DNA of 64,000 nt from positions 38,563 through 102,562 of the forward strand of contig NZ_LWLS01000068.1 of NCBI RefSeq assembly GCF_001905095.1. Reading direction: 5' to 3'. Within the stretch, counting starts at the first letter, position 1. The number at the start of each line of letters is the position of its first letter. The translations under genes were made by a program, and so were the position numbers. The stretch is from Micromonospora sp. CB01531. Its GTDB lineage: Bacteria; Actinomycetota; Actinomycetes; Mycobacteriales; Micromonosporaceae. The notes below the pieces were generated by a model. That model did no database searches, was not told the origin of the DNA, and was given only the letters and a program-made list of their open reading frames with translations. Shown piece after piece: positions 1 to 7,582 of the stretch.

Positions 1-245
1 TCGCCGCGTTCAAGGCTTCCACCAGGAAGTTGAAGCGCCTGCCCAGCCAAATAGTGGTATTGGTCGATTAGGAGGATCGAGTCGCCTGCAAGGGCAACCA
101 CTCGCACCTGATCTGGAGCGGCGACCCAGTCATAATGACCAATGCTGCCGTCGGGACGCCTAACTTGGTCGCGGTATACGTCGAAGTGTGGTGTGTGGAG
201 GGTGCGCTCGCTCGCGAGCTTGTCCCAGGGGCCCCTGTGTGGCAT
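1..245 (-). CDS. NUDIX hydrolase, ADP-ribose pyrophosphatase-like (5' part, cut by window edge)
   Basis: The minus strand is open from an ATG at 243-245 to the window edge, giving 81 codons. The translation has an N-terminal strand pattern (FDVYRDQVRRPDGS), a hydrophobic core (VRVVALAGDSILLIDQY) and then LPGGSLERG, the start of a NUDIX box (GX5EX7REUXEE); the rest of the box lies outside the window. The layout around DQVRRPDG and the YH before the box resembles ADP-ribose pyrophosphatases more than MutT. Such enzymes split ADP-ribose into AMP and ribose-5-phosphate. It lies 115 bp downstream of the TIR/Nmad2-like pair on the same strand, so it may be part of that cassette. The family call is firm; substrate and operon membership are inference. 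Confidence 0.75.
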   Translation of the reverse strand, partial: MPHRGPWDKLASERTLHTPHFDVYRDQVRRPDGSIGHYDWVAAPDQVRVVALAGDSILLIDQYHYLAGQALQLPGGSLERG

Positions 246-360
246 GTAGAGAGGTTAGACGATGTCGGGCAAGCTGTGAATGCTCGAGCGCCGGGAATCT
301 GTGGCTAGGCCACGCTCTCAGGTGTACGGTGAAGTGGGGTCGGGTGGATGCCAGCGGCAA

Positions 361-975
361 TCATCTGCGGAGGTGGTCCCACGCGTATGGATCTGCTTGG
401 AGGCCCATACCAAGGTCGTCCCGGATCCAGTTGATGACATCATCGCGCATTATGTTCGGGAAGTTGACTCTGTACGACGGGGCGCCATGGATTAGATCGA
501 TCCCGTAATCAATCCGGAAGCGCTGTGGAATGATGGGGCCGCTGCCGCCATAGTAAACGAAGTCGCGGGATGCAAGTACACGGTCAGCTTTTGTGTCCCG
601 CTCAATGTGACCTGGGTTGGGTGTTCCATCGGCAAAGCTGTGCCGCGAGTCTGCTTGCTGCCAAATGCCATTCGAGTCACGATGGTAGATGTTGTCGCCG
701 TAAGCCATCTTTAGGCTGCCGCGGAAGCTGGGGCGCTTACGGGCGAAGCGGCTGTCATTCCAGTAGTCGTCGAAGGCGAAGATCTCCTCGACCCGCATGG
801 CATAGACCAATCGGTTACCTAGGCCGTTCTCTCGCGAGCCAGTGCCAACGATCCAGTCCCCGATGCCAGCTCGGGCGCGGATGTCTTGTTTACACGTCGC
901 AAGGGTGCACCATCCGTAGAAGGGGTTGGGTGCGAAGCCGATGTCGTATCGCACAACGTAGCTATAGAGCCTCAC
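361..975 (-). CDS. Nucleotide modification associated domain 2 (Nmad2)-like protein
   Basis: This 204-residue protein opens MRLYSYVVRYDIGFAPNPF and continues with GWCTLATCKQDIR and GDWIVGTGSREN, a pattern I recognise from the Nmad2 family of putative nucleotide/base-modification proteins. It then has FDDYW and a C-terminal half with YGGSGP and several aromatics. There is no signal peptide or membrane segment, so it is cytoplasmic. The start is GTG, only six bases after the stop of the TIR gene, so translation is probably coupled. GC content is lower than in the flanking genes, suggesting transfer. Biochemical activity of this family is unknown to me; the name is by resemblance only. Confidence 0.7.
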   Translation of the reverse strand: MRLYSYVVRYDIGFAPNPFYGWCTLATCKQDIRARAGIGDWIVGTGSRENGLGNRLVYAMRVEEIFAFDDYWNDSRFARKRPSFRGSLKMAYGDNIYHRDSNGIWQQADSRHSFADGTPNPGHIERDTKADRVLASRDFVYYGGSGPIIPQRFRIDYGIDLIHGAPSYRVNFPNIMRDDVINWIRDDLGMGLQADPYAWDHLRR

Positions 976-981
976 GCCAAC

Positions 982-1449
982 TCAGCAGCCAATCCGGCTG
1001 ATTGTGCGCGCCGACGCATCGCTTCCGTTGGGTGCCTGCCAATTGTTCTCGCCGTTTAATGCTCGGATGATGGCATCGGCTCTCCAAGCGACTACAGCGT
1101 CAGCGTGGCGCTCGAGCGGCTCAGGCAAGTCACACCCGTGGGCGTTTGGCGCCCATACGCCGATGATGCGTTTATCGGGGTGCCGATTTGCGTACTCGAT
1201 CTCCCAGTCGACCCAGTGGTGCTTCTTCGTATCAGGTGAGACAATTACTACTATCTTGCCCGCCCACTGAATGCGCTCCGCGAGAAGGCTCTTGATGTAG
1301 TCGGGGTCCTTTGCCCTGTTGGGCGTTTCCGACGTCACTGACGAGTCGCGGACGTTGGCGCCCTGCCGCTTGAGTAGATCCTTGAGCCCCGCCACTAGGG
1401 CGTCGTCCTCGTGGCGGTGGCTGATGAATACGTTGTGCTGGTTCGACAT
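982..1449 (-). CDS. TIR-like domain protein (probable NAD-consuming or signalling effector)
   Basis: About 155 residues, nearly all one TIR-like domain: HNVFISHRHEDD (strand A and box 1), a central DYIKSLLAERIQWAGKIVVIVSPDT, then HHWVDWEIEYA, where the Glu of WEI is the candidate catalytic residue, and RIIGVWAPNAHGC. The layout matches the MTH538/ThsB-like TIR group (DUF1863) rather than animal TIRs. I chose the second ATG because AGGAGAGG lies six bases upstream; an ATG six bases earlier (1455) is also possible. It is followed by the Nmad2-like gene with a six-base gap and then the NUDIX gene. Bacterial TIRs commonly hydrolyse or cyclise NAD; that activity here is inferred. Confidence 0.75.
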   Translation of the reverse strand: MSNQHNVFISHRHEDDALVAGLKDLLKRQGANVRDSSVTSETPNRAKDPDYIKSLLAERIQWAGKIVVIVSPDTKKHHWVDWEIEYANRHPDKRIIGVWAPNAHGCDLPEPLERHADAVVAWRADAIIRALNGENNWQAPNGSDASARTISRIGC

Positions 1450-1455
1450 GTGCAT

Positions 1456-1779
1456 CCTCTCCTGGCTAGAAGAGGGTAGCGGATGGGTGCGACACTTCCT
1501 CGCCTCTAGATTGAAGGCTGCGCCGACACCTGGTCGGCTTGACGTACCGGAGAGGAGTGGCGCCGGGCGATTCCCCGTGGCTAGGTGTCCTGGGCGGATT
1601 CATACTCTACGAGAGCCTGGACGGGCGTGAGTTGCTCGGACCACTTCGGACGGCGTCATTTCGGCTCTTCGAACTTGAGCGGGGTTCGCGGGTGAGTCGA
1701 CCCGAGCGTGAAGGGCTCGCAGCCCGTCACTGATCATCCGAGTGTCTAGTTCGGATGGTCAAAGTGAAGAGCTGCGAGC
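1456..1779. other. Intergenic region between TIR gene and transposase debris
   Basis: About 320 bases upstream of the divergent TIR gene. Short open frames exist but show no recognisable motif. An AGGAGAGG ribosome binding site for the TIR gene lies at its left edge. I see no other supported feature. Confidence 0.4.
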
Positions 1780-2670
1780 ATGGTCAACGATACGACTCGG
1801 CTGCTGGGCCTGGACGGCCTGGTCGCTGGGCGGCTCGAGGTGGACGTCACCGGCGTCCCGGTGGTGGACCTGTCCACCGGCTGTGAGCAGGCACGATGCT
1901 GCCCGCAATGCGGGCAGCGGGCGCTGAAGGTGAAGCAATGGACCACAACCCGGCCACGGGACCTGCCAGTCGGAGGCCGGACGGTACGGCTGCGCTGGCG
2001 CAAACGTCGCTGGTACTGCCCGACGCCAGGCTGTCCGCGTAAGTCGTTCACCGAGCAGGTCGCGCAGGTCCCGGCCCGTGCCCGGCTGACCACCCGGCTG
2101 CGGCAGGCGGCCGGGGGGGGGGGGGGGGGGCGGTCGCCGACGCGGGGTCGCACGATCGTGCAGGCCGCCAGGGACCACGGCATCTCCTGGCCGGTCGTCG
2201 CTGCCGCGTTCACCGCCCACGTGAGCGCGGTGTTGCCGGCCGAGCCGGAGCCGGTCGCGGTGCTGGGCATCGACGAGGTGCGTCGCGGTAAGCCGCACTG
2301 GATCTGGGATGAGCAGGCCGGTTCGTGGACCACGACCGCGGACCGGTGGCACGTCGGCTTCTGCGATCTGTCCGGTGGTCAGGGCCTGCTGGCGCAGGTC
2401 GAAGGTCGTAGCACAGCGGCGGTGACCGGCTGGCTGACCGCCCGCCCTCAGGCCTCGCGTGAGCAGGTGAAGGCGGTGGCGATCGACATGTGCACCGTGT
2501 TCAAGTCCGCGATCCGGCAGGTGTTACCGCACGCGGTGCTGGTCGTCGACCACTTCCACATCGTGCAAGTGCGCCGTGAGGCGCTGTGTTTCCGAGAGGG
2601 GTGCAAGGACCCTACGTCGGGCTGTCGCAGCAGTTCGGTGACGACCTTGCGCTGCACGATGGAGAAGTAG
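1780..2670 (+). pseudogene. ISL3-family transposase, C-terminally truncated
   Basis: The protein has the ISL3 layout: an N-terminal zinc ribbon (CCPQCGQRAL, then WYCPTPGCPRKSFTEQ), an HTH-like middle segment (VQAARDHGISWPVV) and the first part of the DDE domain (VLGIDEVRRGKPHW, then VDHFHIVQ). After VDHFHIVQ the expected continuation is missing and the last ~25 residues are read from unrelated DNA, so the third catalytic acid is gone. A run of 18 G sits in the coding sequence at 2113-2130 and the residues just after it read out of the expected frame until GRTIVQA. The element is dead. Terminal inverted repeats were not identified. Confidence 0.8.
2113..2130. repeat. Homopolymer of 18 G
   Basis: Eighteen consecutive G bases interrupt the ISL3 transposase gene. 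Nothing else in the window approaches this length. It is either a real slippage tract or a sequencing/assembly artefact. Confidence 0.95.
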
Positions 2671-2718
2671 ATCTCCACTTGGTTCAGCCAGCTGGCGTGC
2701 AGCGGGGTGTGCACCATG
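2638..2718 (-). pseudogene. IS630-family transposase fragment
   Basis: On the minus strand this short stretch encodes MVHTPLHASWLNQVEIYFS followed by IVQRKV, the well-conserved DDE-domain segment of IS630 transposases that holds the final catalytic Glu (NQVE). It is abruptly joined on one side to the truncated ISL3 transposase and on the other to an unrelated reading frame (VAVGHASKDGYEDSFLPSGH, + strand from 2719). It is a fragment of about 27 codons with no start or terminal repeat. Confidence 0.75.
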
Positions 2719-2868
2719 GTCGCGGTGGGCCACGCAAGCAAAGACGGATACGAAGACTCGTTCCTGCCCAGCGGCCACACCGCCGGCACCGCCGAGGAAG
2801 CCCTCGACTGCGCCTGCGGCCTCTACCTCAACGACCCCACCGCCTGGACCCAACCCCCGACGAATTAA
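2719..2868 (+). pseudogene. Unrecognised C-terminal gene fragment
   Basis: The + frame reads VAVGHASKDGYEDSFLPSGH followed by TAGTAEEALDCACGLYLNDP up to a TAA at 2866-2868. Third positions are G/C-rich, so it looks like the remaining C-terminus of a real gene cut by the transposase insertions. I do not recognise the family. A weakly similar string (GTPEEVIDCAW) can be read at about 28,050-28,085, also in a gene-poor stretch. Confidence 0.3.
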
Positions 2869-2956
2869 CGCCGAGCAGCACTTAGCCCCAGGAGGCGACG
2901 TGGCCGCCTTCCTAGCCGTTCGGTCAGGATGGGAGCGCTGGTAAGTCGTCAAGTTG

Positions 2957-3754
2957 TCACTGCCGTCGGGAAAGAACGCGAGCGACCAAGAGGGCCGGCA
3001 AAGAGCCCAGGCATGCCACCGTCATCCAGGTAGCCCACACCTGCCTGAGCCATGGAGGCGCGAGGTCTGGGTTCTGGGAGAAGAACCCGATCGTCGTGGC
3101 ACCGACAAGGCACATCAGCAAGGGTGTCAGGAGGATCGCCAAGCTGACAGGGCCTGAAGGCTTCAGCGCGGGTTGCGACCCCCACGCATCGGGCGCAGCC
3201 GTGGTGGCTGGCGTGAACAGGCGCGCGGATGGAGGCGGATCGGTTGAGGCCTTGGCTTCGGCTATTGGTTCTTCGGAAGGTCGAGGGTATTGGGTGCTGA
3301 GGCGCCAGGCGCTGGGGTTCACAGCGGCCATGGAGCCGTCGAGTGAGTAGACGAACAGAGCGATGTCGTGTTCGTCGGCGTACGTGACAGCAGTTGAGGT
3401 GTAGTTGCTGCCGGTGAAGAAGATCAGCTGCTTATGGATGGCATGGCCACGGGCACCGAACAGCAGCTGCAGCGCGGGCCGGCCGACAGCGATCGCCTGG
3501 TACTTGACCTGAGCGAGTGCGTCCGAGGCATGGACGTCGATCCCGCCATCGGCGCCTCCCGGTTTCGCCTGTGCATCTCGGTAGCCCCAGTACCGCATCC
3601 AGGCGGCGGCGTTGTGCTCGGCATCCTGCCACGTCTGGATCTGCCGGGGGGCCGGGCGTTGCGGCCCGCTGCCCGTGCTGTTCACGGCCGGCAGTATGGC
3701 AGGAAGCAGGTTGTGCCACACGTCGAGGTCAGCCGGCCCGCCAGTGGTATTCAT
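2957..3754 (-). CDS. Membrane-anchored Mrr-type restriction endonuclease
   Basis: 265 residues. Residues ~40-135 carry an Mrr_cat (type IV restriction) fold: WMRYWGYRDAQ, then D69-GGID-V and Q82-V-K84, the D...QxK catalytic pattern of this PD-(D/E)XK branch, followed by GHAIHKQLIFFTGSNYT. A proline-rich linker leads to two C-terminal hydrophobic helices (about 203-225 and 235-258), so the nuclease faces the cytoplasm from the membrane. Mrr enzymes cut modified or foreign DNA. The gene stands next to a broken recombinase and transposase debris, a typical island setting. The nuclease call is confident; target DNA and the purpose of the anchor are unknown. Confidence 0.8.
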   Translation of the reverse strand: MNTTGGPADLDVWHNLLPAILPAVNSTGSGPQRPAPRQIQTWQDAEHNAAAWMRYWGYRDAQAKPGGADGGIDVHASDALAQVKYQAIAVGRPALQLLFGARGHAIHKQLIFFTGSNYTSTAVTYADEHDIALFVYSLDGSMAAVNPSAWRLSTQYPRPSEEPIAEAKASTDPPPSARLFTPATTAAPDAWGSQPALKPSGPVSLAILLTPLLMCLVGATTIGFFSQNPDLAPPWLRQVWATWMTVACLGSLPALLVARVLSRRQ

Positions 3755-4335
3755 CGAGAGCCGCTACCCGCTGAGGTAGGTGTATCCATAATGACGCTTT
3801 GGTAGGTGTCGCGGGTCAGGGTGGTGGTGGAGTGGCCGAGTTGTTCGGAGACGACTTTGACGTCGACTCCGGCACTGAGGGCGATCGTGGCCGCGCTGTG
3901 GGGCAGGTCGTGCAGGCGGATCGGGGGCAGCCCGCCTTGGCGTACCAGGCGGCGGAACCGTTGGGTGACCGCGTTGGGATGCCAGCCGTGACCGTCAGGA
4001 CGGACGAAGAACAACCCGGTGTGTGGCCATGAGTCGCCGACGGCGAGCCGCCACTGGGTACCCGGGCCCGGTACTTGCACGAGCAGTTCGAGCTGACGCT
4101 CGCCGGAATCACCGCCCCGCACAGCGGTTAGCCCATCGATCTCCCGCAGACCGTCGGCGTCTGCCAGTCTGCGGGTGGTTGCGTACGCAGTTCGAGCCTG
4201 GCCTAACGGTCCCACCGATCGGCGTTGGGCTGGGCAAGTAGCCGCACGTGGTCGTGCAACTCGGCCGACGCGTCGGTCTCCCGCAGTGCGGCCGGCGCGT
4301 GTTGTAGCACCCACAGCGACAGCGCGGGGCACCAC
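3751..4335 (-). pseudogene. Tyrosine recombinase (integrase) remnant
   Basis: Only the C-terminal catalytic part is recognisable: GLFFVRPDGHGWHPNAVTQR, LHDLPHSAATIALSAGVDV, VVSEQLGHSTTTLTRDTY. The tyrosine (TRDTYQSV) and LGH box are present, but the HxxR box reads HDLPH instead of HDLRH, so a catalytic Arg is replaced by Pro. The first ~85 residues of the open frame do not look like integrase and are probably out of frame. Its end overlaps the start of the Mrr-like gene by four bases. It is probably a dead integrase from the element that brought in this island. Confidence 0.75.
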
Positions 4336-4412
4336 GTGTCCTCGTTGTGCCAGCTCGGCCAGGGGAGCGACGTCTGTCGCTCGTCAGGCGCCGCCCGCCG
4401 CATCCATGTCAA
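4203..4412 (-). pseudogene. Short unrecognised coding-like fragment
   Basis: A 69-codon minus-strand frame with G/C-rich third positions (LPWPSWHNEDTWCPALSLWV, then LQHAPAALRETDASAEL) overlaps the upstream end of the integrase remnant. The composition looks like real coding sequence, but I recognise no family and the frame is probably a piece of a disrupted gene. Confidence 0.25.
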
Positions 4413-4449
4413 TAACTGTCAGTGCTGAGGTGGATACTGCAAGCCACTG

Positions 4450-4758
4450 GTGGTGTCCCTGCCGGAGACCCTGCGCCGGCACGCCACCCGCCCTGAGGTC
4501 AGCGAGTTCACTGCCGAGAACATGACCAGTTGGTACAGCGCGCACGACATCCTCGGCTGGCCCGGCGAACTCGTCATCGACGAGACCGGCGGCAGTAGAC
4601 CGCCGGAACGGCTGGACAATCCGCGGGCCGTCTACAACGGATGGCAGGCCGGCGTAGATCCGACTCGCCGGCAGTCGACGCAGATTGAGGAGGAGCGCAG
4701 ATGGATTCCATCGTTCGAGGGGTTCGGCGAGGCGCCCGTCGAGTGGGCGCAGCGTTGA
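4450..4758 (+). CDS. Small hypothetical protein or gene remnant
   Basis: A 102-codon GTG-start frame with G/C-rich third positions; the readable core is SLPETLRRHATRPEVSEF and WYSAHDILGWPGELVIDETG. It has no signal peptide, membrane segment or known motif. Its last 58 bases overlap the start of the secreted-protein gene at 4701 in another frame. It may be the C-terminus of a truncated gene; no function is assigned. Confidence 0.3.
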   Translation: MVSLPETLRRHATRPEVSEFTAENMTSWYSAHDILGWPGELVIDETGGSRPPERLDNPRAVYNGWQAGVDPTRRQSTQIEEERRWIPSFEGFGEAPVEWAQR

Positions 4759-5117
4759 CCGCCACGGTGATGGCCGCCGCCGTGATCGTCGCCTTTCAGC
4801 AGCCGGCACACGCGGACAGCGTCTGGGCCATGGGCGGGTCCGTGATAATCAACGTCCAAACCGGTGCTAAGAACACCAGCAACGGCACCCAGTGGGTCAG
4901 TTCGATTTACATCCAGACTGGAACCGCCGCCAAGATGTCCTACGGATGCGGCAAGTTCGAAGCCTGGACCCAGGGCTTCTACGCCCAGGCCGAGCGCTGT
5001 GAGACCGGGTACTGGACGATCAATCGCTGGGTGGGGACCGGCAACTACGTCTGTGGGGCGTTCGACGACTTCGACGGGTGGCCCCGGCAGATTGCCTGTA
5101 TCGCGATCCGTGTGTGA
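4701..5117 (+). CDS. Small secreted cysteine-containing protein
   Basis: 138 residues. A basic N-terminus (RGVRRGARRVG), a hydrophobic core (ALTATVMAAAVIVAF) and an AHA-DS cleavage site near residue 38 form a clear Sec signal peptide. The mature ~100 residues contain four cysteines (YGCGKF, ERCETG, YVCGAF, IACIAI), probably two disulfides, and many aromatic residues. GAGGAGGAG immediately upstream supports the ATG. I do not recognise the family. Three more small or mid-size exported proteins occur between 8.3 and 10.5 kb. Confidence 0.75.
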   Translation: MDSIVRGVRRGARRVGAALTATVMAAAVIVAFQQPAHADSVWAMGGSVIINVQTGAKNTSNGTQWVSSIYIQTGTAAKMSYGCGKFEAWTQGFYAQAERCETGYWTINRWVGTGNYVCGAFDDFDGWPRQIACIAIRV

Positions 5118-5254
5118 CCTGCGGTGCTGCACGGTGGTTCAGCGTTGGCTGGACCACCGGCGGTACGCTGGTGTCACCGGTCGTGATTGCACAGTTACGA
5201 CAAGGGTTGCTGGTCTTGGCCCTGGTGGTGCCATACGTACAGCAGGGAGCGGTC

Positions 5255-7582
5255 ATGCCTCGCCCGGAACGGCCCCTCTACCCGGATCTGGACCCACTGC
5301 ACGCGTTCGCACAACGGCTACGAGATGCCCGGCGCGAGGCCGGCAACCCCAAGTACGACGCCATGGCCCGCCAGACGGGCCGGTCGAGCACCGCGTTGTC
5401 CGAGGCAGCCGGCGGTGATCACCTGCCGACGTGGGAGACGGTGGTTGCCTACGTGTCGTCCTGCCGGCAGGACCCCAACGCGTATCGGTTGGAGTGGGAG
5501 CGGAACCGGGACCTTCGGGACGGGACGACGGCGCCGCCACGGTCCAGCGAACTCGCCCGCTTGTCGAATCTGCCGCGGCGACCAGCCGGCGTGTTTCTCG
5601 GCCGAAGCAGGGCCCTGGACGCCCTGCACCGGCTTCTTGAGCCCAGTGGTCAGCGAGTGGGTGCCGCGGTGTACGGGTTGGGTGGTGTCGGCAAGACCGA
5701 ACTGGCCCTTCAGTACGTGGAGAGGAACCGCTCCCGATACGCGCCGCTGTGGTGGGTGACCGCCGACACCGAGGAAAACCTGACCAAGGGACTCGCCGAG
5801 TTCGCCCGCACCGTCCAGCCGGACTGGCCGGCCTCGGGAAGCGCCGCTGACGCTGCGGCGTGGGCTCTGCGCTGGTTCGCGTCCCACGACGACTGGCTTC
5901 TCGTCCTGGACAACGTGACCGAGCCGGGCACGGTGGCGGCCACGCTCGCCGCCGCCGTCCGCGGTCGGGTCATCGTGACGAGCCGTCGCGAGTTGGACTG
6001 GGACGCGCTGGCGCTGGCGCCCCTGCGGCTCGACGTGCTGCGGCGGGAAGACAGCGTCAACGTGATCCTCGAGCGGTCGACGCGCCACGGCGAACGGGCC
6101 GAGATCGAGCAGCTGGCGGCCGACCTGGCAGATCTGCCGCTGGCGCTCACGCACGCCGGGGCCTATCTAGTGGAGCGCGGCCACGTCACGGCGGCGGAGT
6201 ACCAGCGGCGGCTCGCCGAGCAGCCGACCGCGGTGCTCGGGGTACGCGCGTTGGCTCACCCGGCAGACGCCCCGGTCGCCCGTACGTGGCTGGTGACGAT
6301 CGAGGCGATGCGGGCTGACGACCCGCTCTCCGTCGCATTGCTGGATGTGATGGCGTATTTCGCGCCGGAAGCGGTGCCCGTCGAGGTCCTCAGCCGGGCG
6401 GGCGGGGATGCCGTCGCGGTCGACGATGCGCTCGCCGTGGCTGCCTCGTACAGCCTCATCGCCCGCTCGGGGCCGGAGGTCAGCGTGCACCGCCTCGTGC
6501 AGACCGTGATCCGAGCGCACCACACCGGAAGTGGACACCGCGCAGCCGCCGTCGACCTTCTGCTGGCCGCCCTCCCCACGGGAGATCCGGAAAGCTCGGT
6601 CAAATCGTGGCCGCGGTGGGGCCGACTGGTCCCGCACATCGAAGCGCTTGCCGGCCTGCTGCGCATGCTGCCGAGCCTGCCGGACGATCTCGTCGTGCGT
6701 GCCGCCGAGCTGTTCGGCCTGTGCGCCCTGTATCAGCGGGGACAGGGCAGGTACTCCTCCGCGCTCGCGCTGCTGCGACAGGCCGCGGACGCTCTGAACC
6801 GAATCCTCGGCCCGGAGCGTCCCGACACGGTCACTGCCATGTACCGGCTCGCCGGCGGACTGTGGTCCGCGGGAAGGTATGCCGAGGCGATGCAGTTGGG
6901 GGAGTCCACCTGGCACGCCCGCCGCCGCCTGCTCGGCCCGGACCATCCAGACACCCTCGCCAACGCCAGTTATGTGGCGCTCGGATACCGCGAAACCGGC
7001 CGGTACGAGGAAGCCCTCACGCTCACCGCTTCGACACTCGCCGCCCGCGAACGGGTCCTCGGCGCAGACCACCCGGAGACGCTGCAGTCCCGCAACAACC
7101 TCGCAGGGTGTTACCGAGCCCTCGGCAAGCACGACGATGCGCTGGCGCTGTACGAGTCGACGCTGGGCAGCCGTCTCCTGGTGCTAGGCCCCACCCATCC
7201 CGACACGCTGCAGTCCCAGCACAACCTTGCTGGCGGATACCTGGCTGTCGGCCGCAGCGAGGACGCTGTCACCTGCTACGAGGCGACGCTGGCGAGCAGG
7301 AGAAGCATCCTCGGCTCGGAACATCCTGACACACTGCACACCCAGCACCTGCTGGCCGGCGCCTACGAGAAGATCGGCCGCACCGCGGATGCCGACACCA
7401 TGTACCAGGCGACGCTGCGAAGCCGTCGTCGGTTGCTGGGCCCCGCCCACCCGGACACCCGCAGGTCCGAAGCAGCCCTGGCACAGGCTCGCGGCGCGGC
7501 CGCTGGCGATCCCACTTCAGCAATCGGGAACGACCACGTTCAGGAACCCGGACACCGCCCCGAGCCACTGCGCGGGCCGTGA
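5255..7582 (+). CDS. HTH / NB-ARC ATPase / tetratricopeptide STAND protein
   Basis: 775 residues from the ATG at 5255; the frame is open further upstream but the earlier sequence is not protein-like. Residues ~15-85 form an XRE-type helix-turn-helix of the kind seen in actinomycete STAND proteins. An NB-ARC ATPase follows: Walker A GLGGVGKT at 141-148, Walker B LLVLDN, sensor VIVTSRR, and a winged-helix region. The C-terminus holds about five kinesin-light-chain-like TPRs of ~42 residues, each with an LGPxHPDTL-type linker. Such proteins are signal-gated switches for regulation, conflict or defence. The 3' end overlaps the convergent hydrolase gene by 66 bases. The sensed ligand cannot be told. 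Confidence 0.85.
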   Translation: MPRPERPLYPDLDPLHAFAQRLRDARREAGNPKYDAMARQTGRSSTALSEAAGGDHLPTWETVVAYVSSCRQDPNAYRLEWERNRDLRDGTTAPPRSSELARLSNLPRRPAGVFLGRSRALDALHRLLEPSGQRVGAAVYGLGGVGKTELALQYVERNRSRYAPLWWVTADTEENLTKGLAEFARTVQPDWPASGSAADAAAWALRWFASHDDWLLVLDNVTEPGTVAATLAAAVRGRVIVTSRRELDWDALALAPLRLDVLRREDSVNVILERSTRHGERAEIEQLAADLADLPLALTHAGAYLVERGHVTAAEYQRRLAEQPTAVLGVRALAHPADAPVARTWLVTIEAMRADDPLSVALLDVMAYFAPEAVPVEVLSRAGGDAVAVDDALAVAASYSLIARSGPEVSVHRLVQTVIRAHHTGSGHRAAAVDLLLAALPTGDPESSVKSWPRWGRLVPHIEALAGLLRMLPSLPDDLVVRAAELFGLCALYQRGQGRYSSALALLRQAADALNRILGPERPDTVTAMYRLAGGLWSAGRYAEAMQLGESTWHARRRLLGPDHPDTLANASYVALGYRETGRYEEALTLTASTLAARERVLGADHPETLQSRNNLAGCYRALGKHDDALALYESTLGSRLLVLGPTHPDTLQSQHNLAGGYLAVGRSEDAVTCYEATLASRRSILGSEHPDTLHTQHLLAGAYEKIGRTADADTMYQATLRSRRRLLGPAHPDTRRSEAALAQARGAAAGDPTSAIGNDHVQEPGHRPEPLRGP

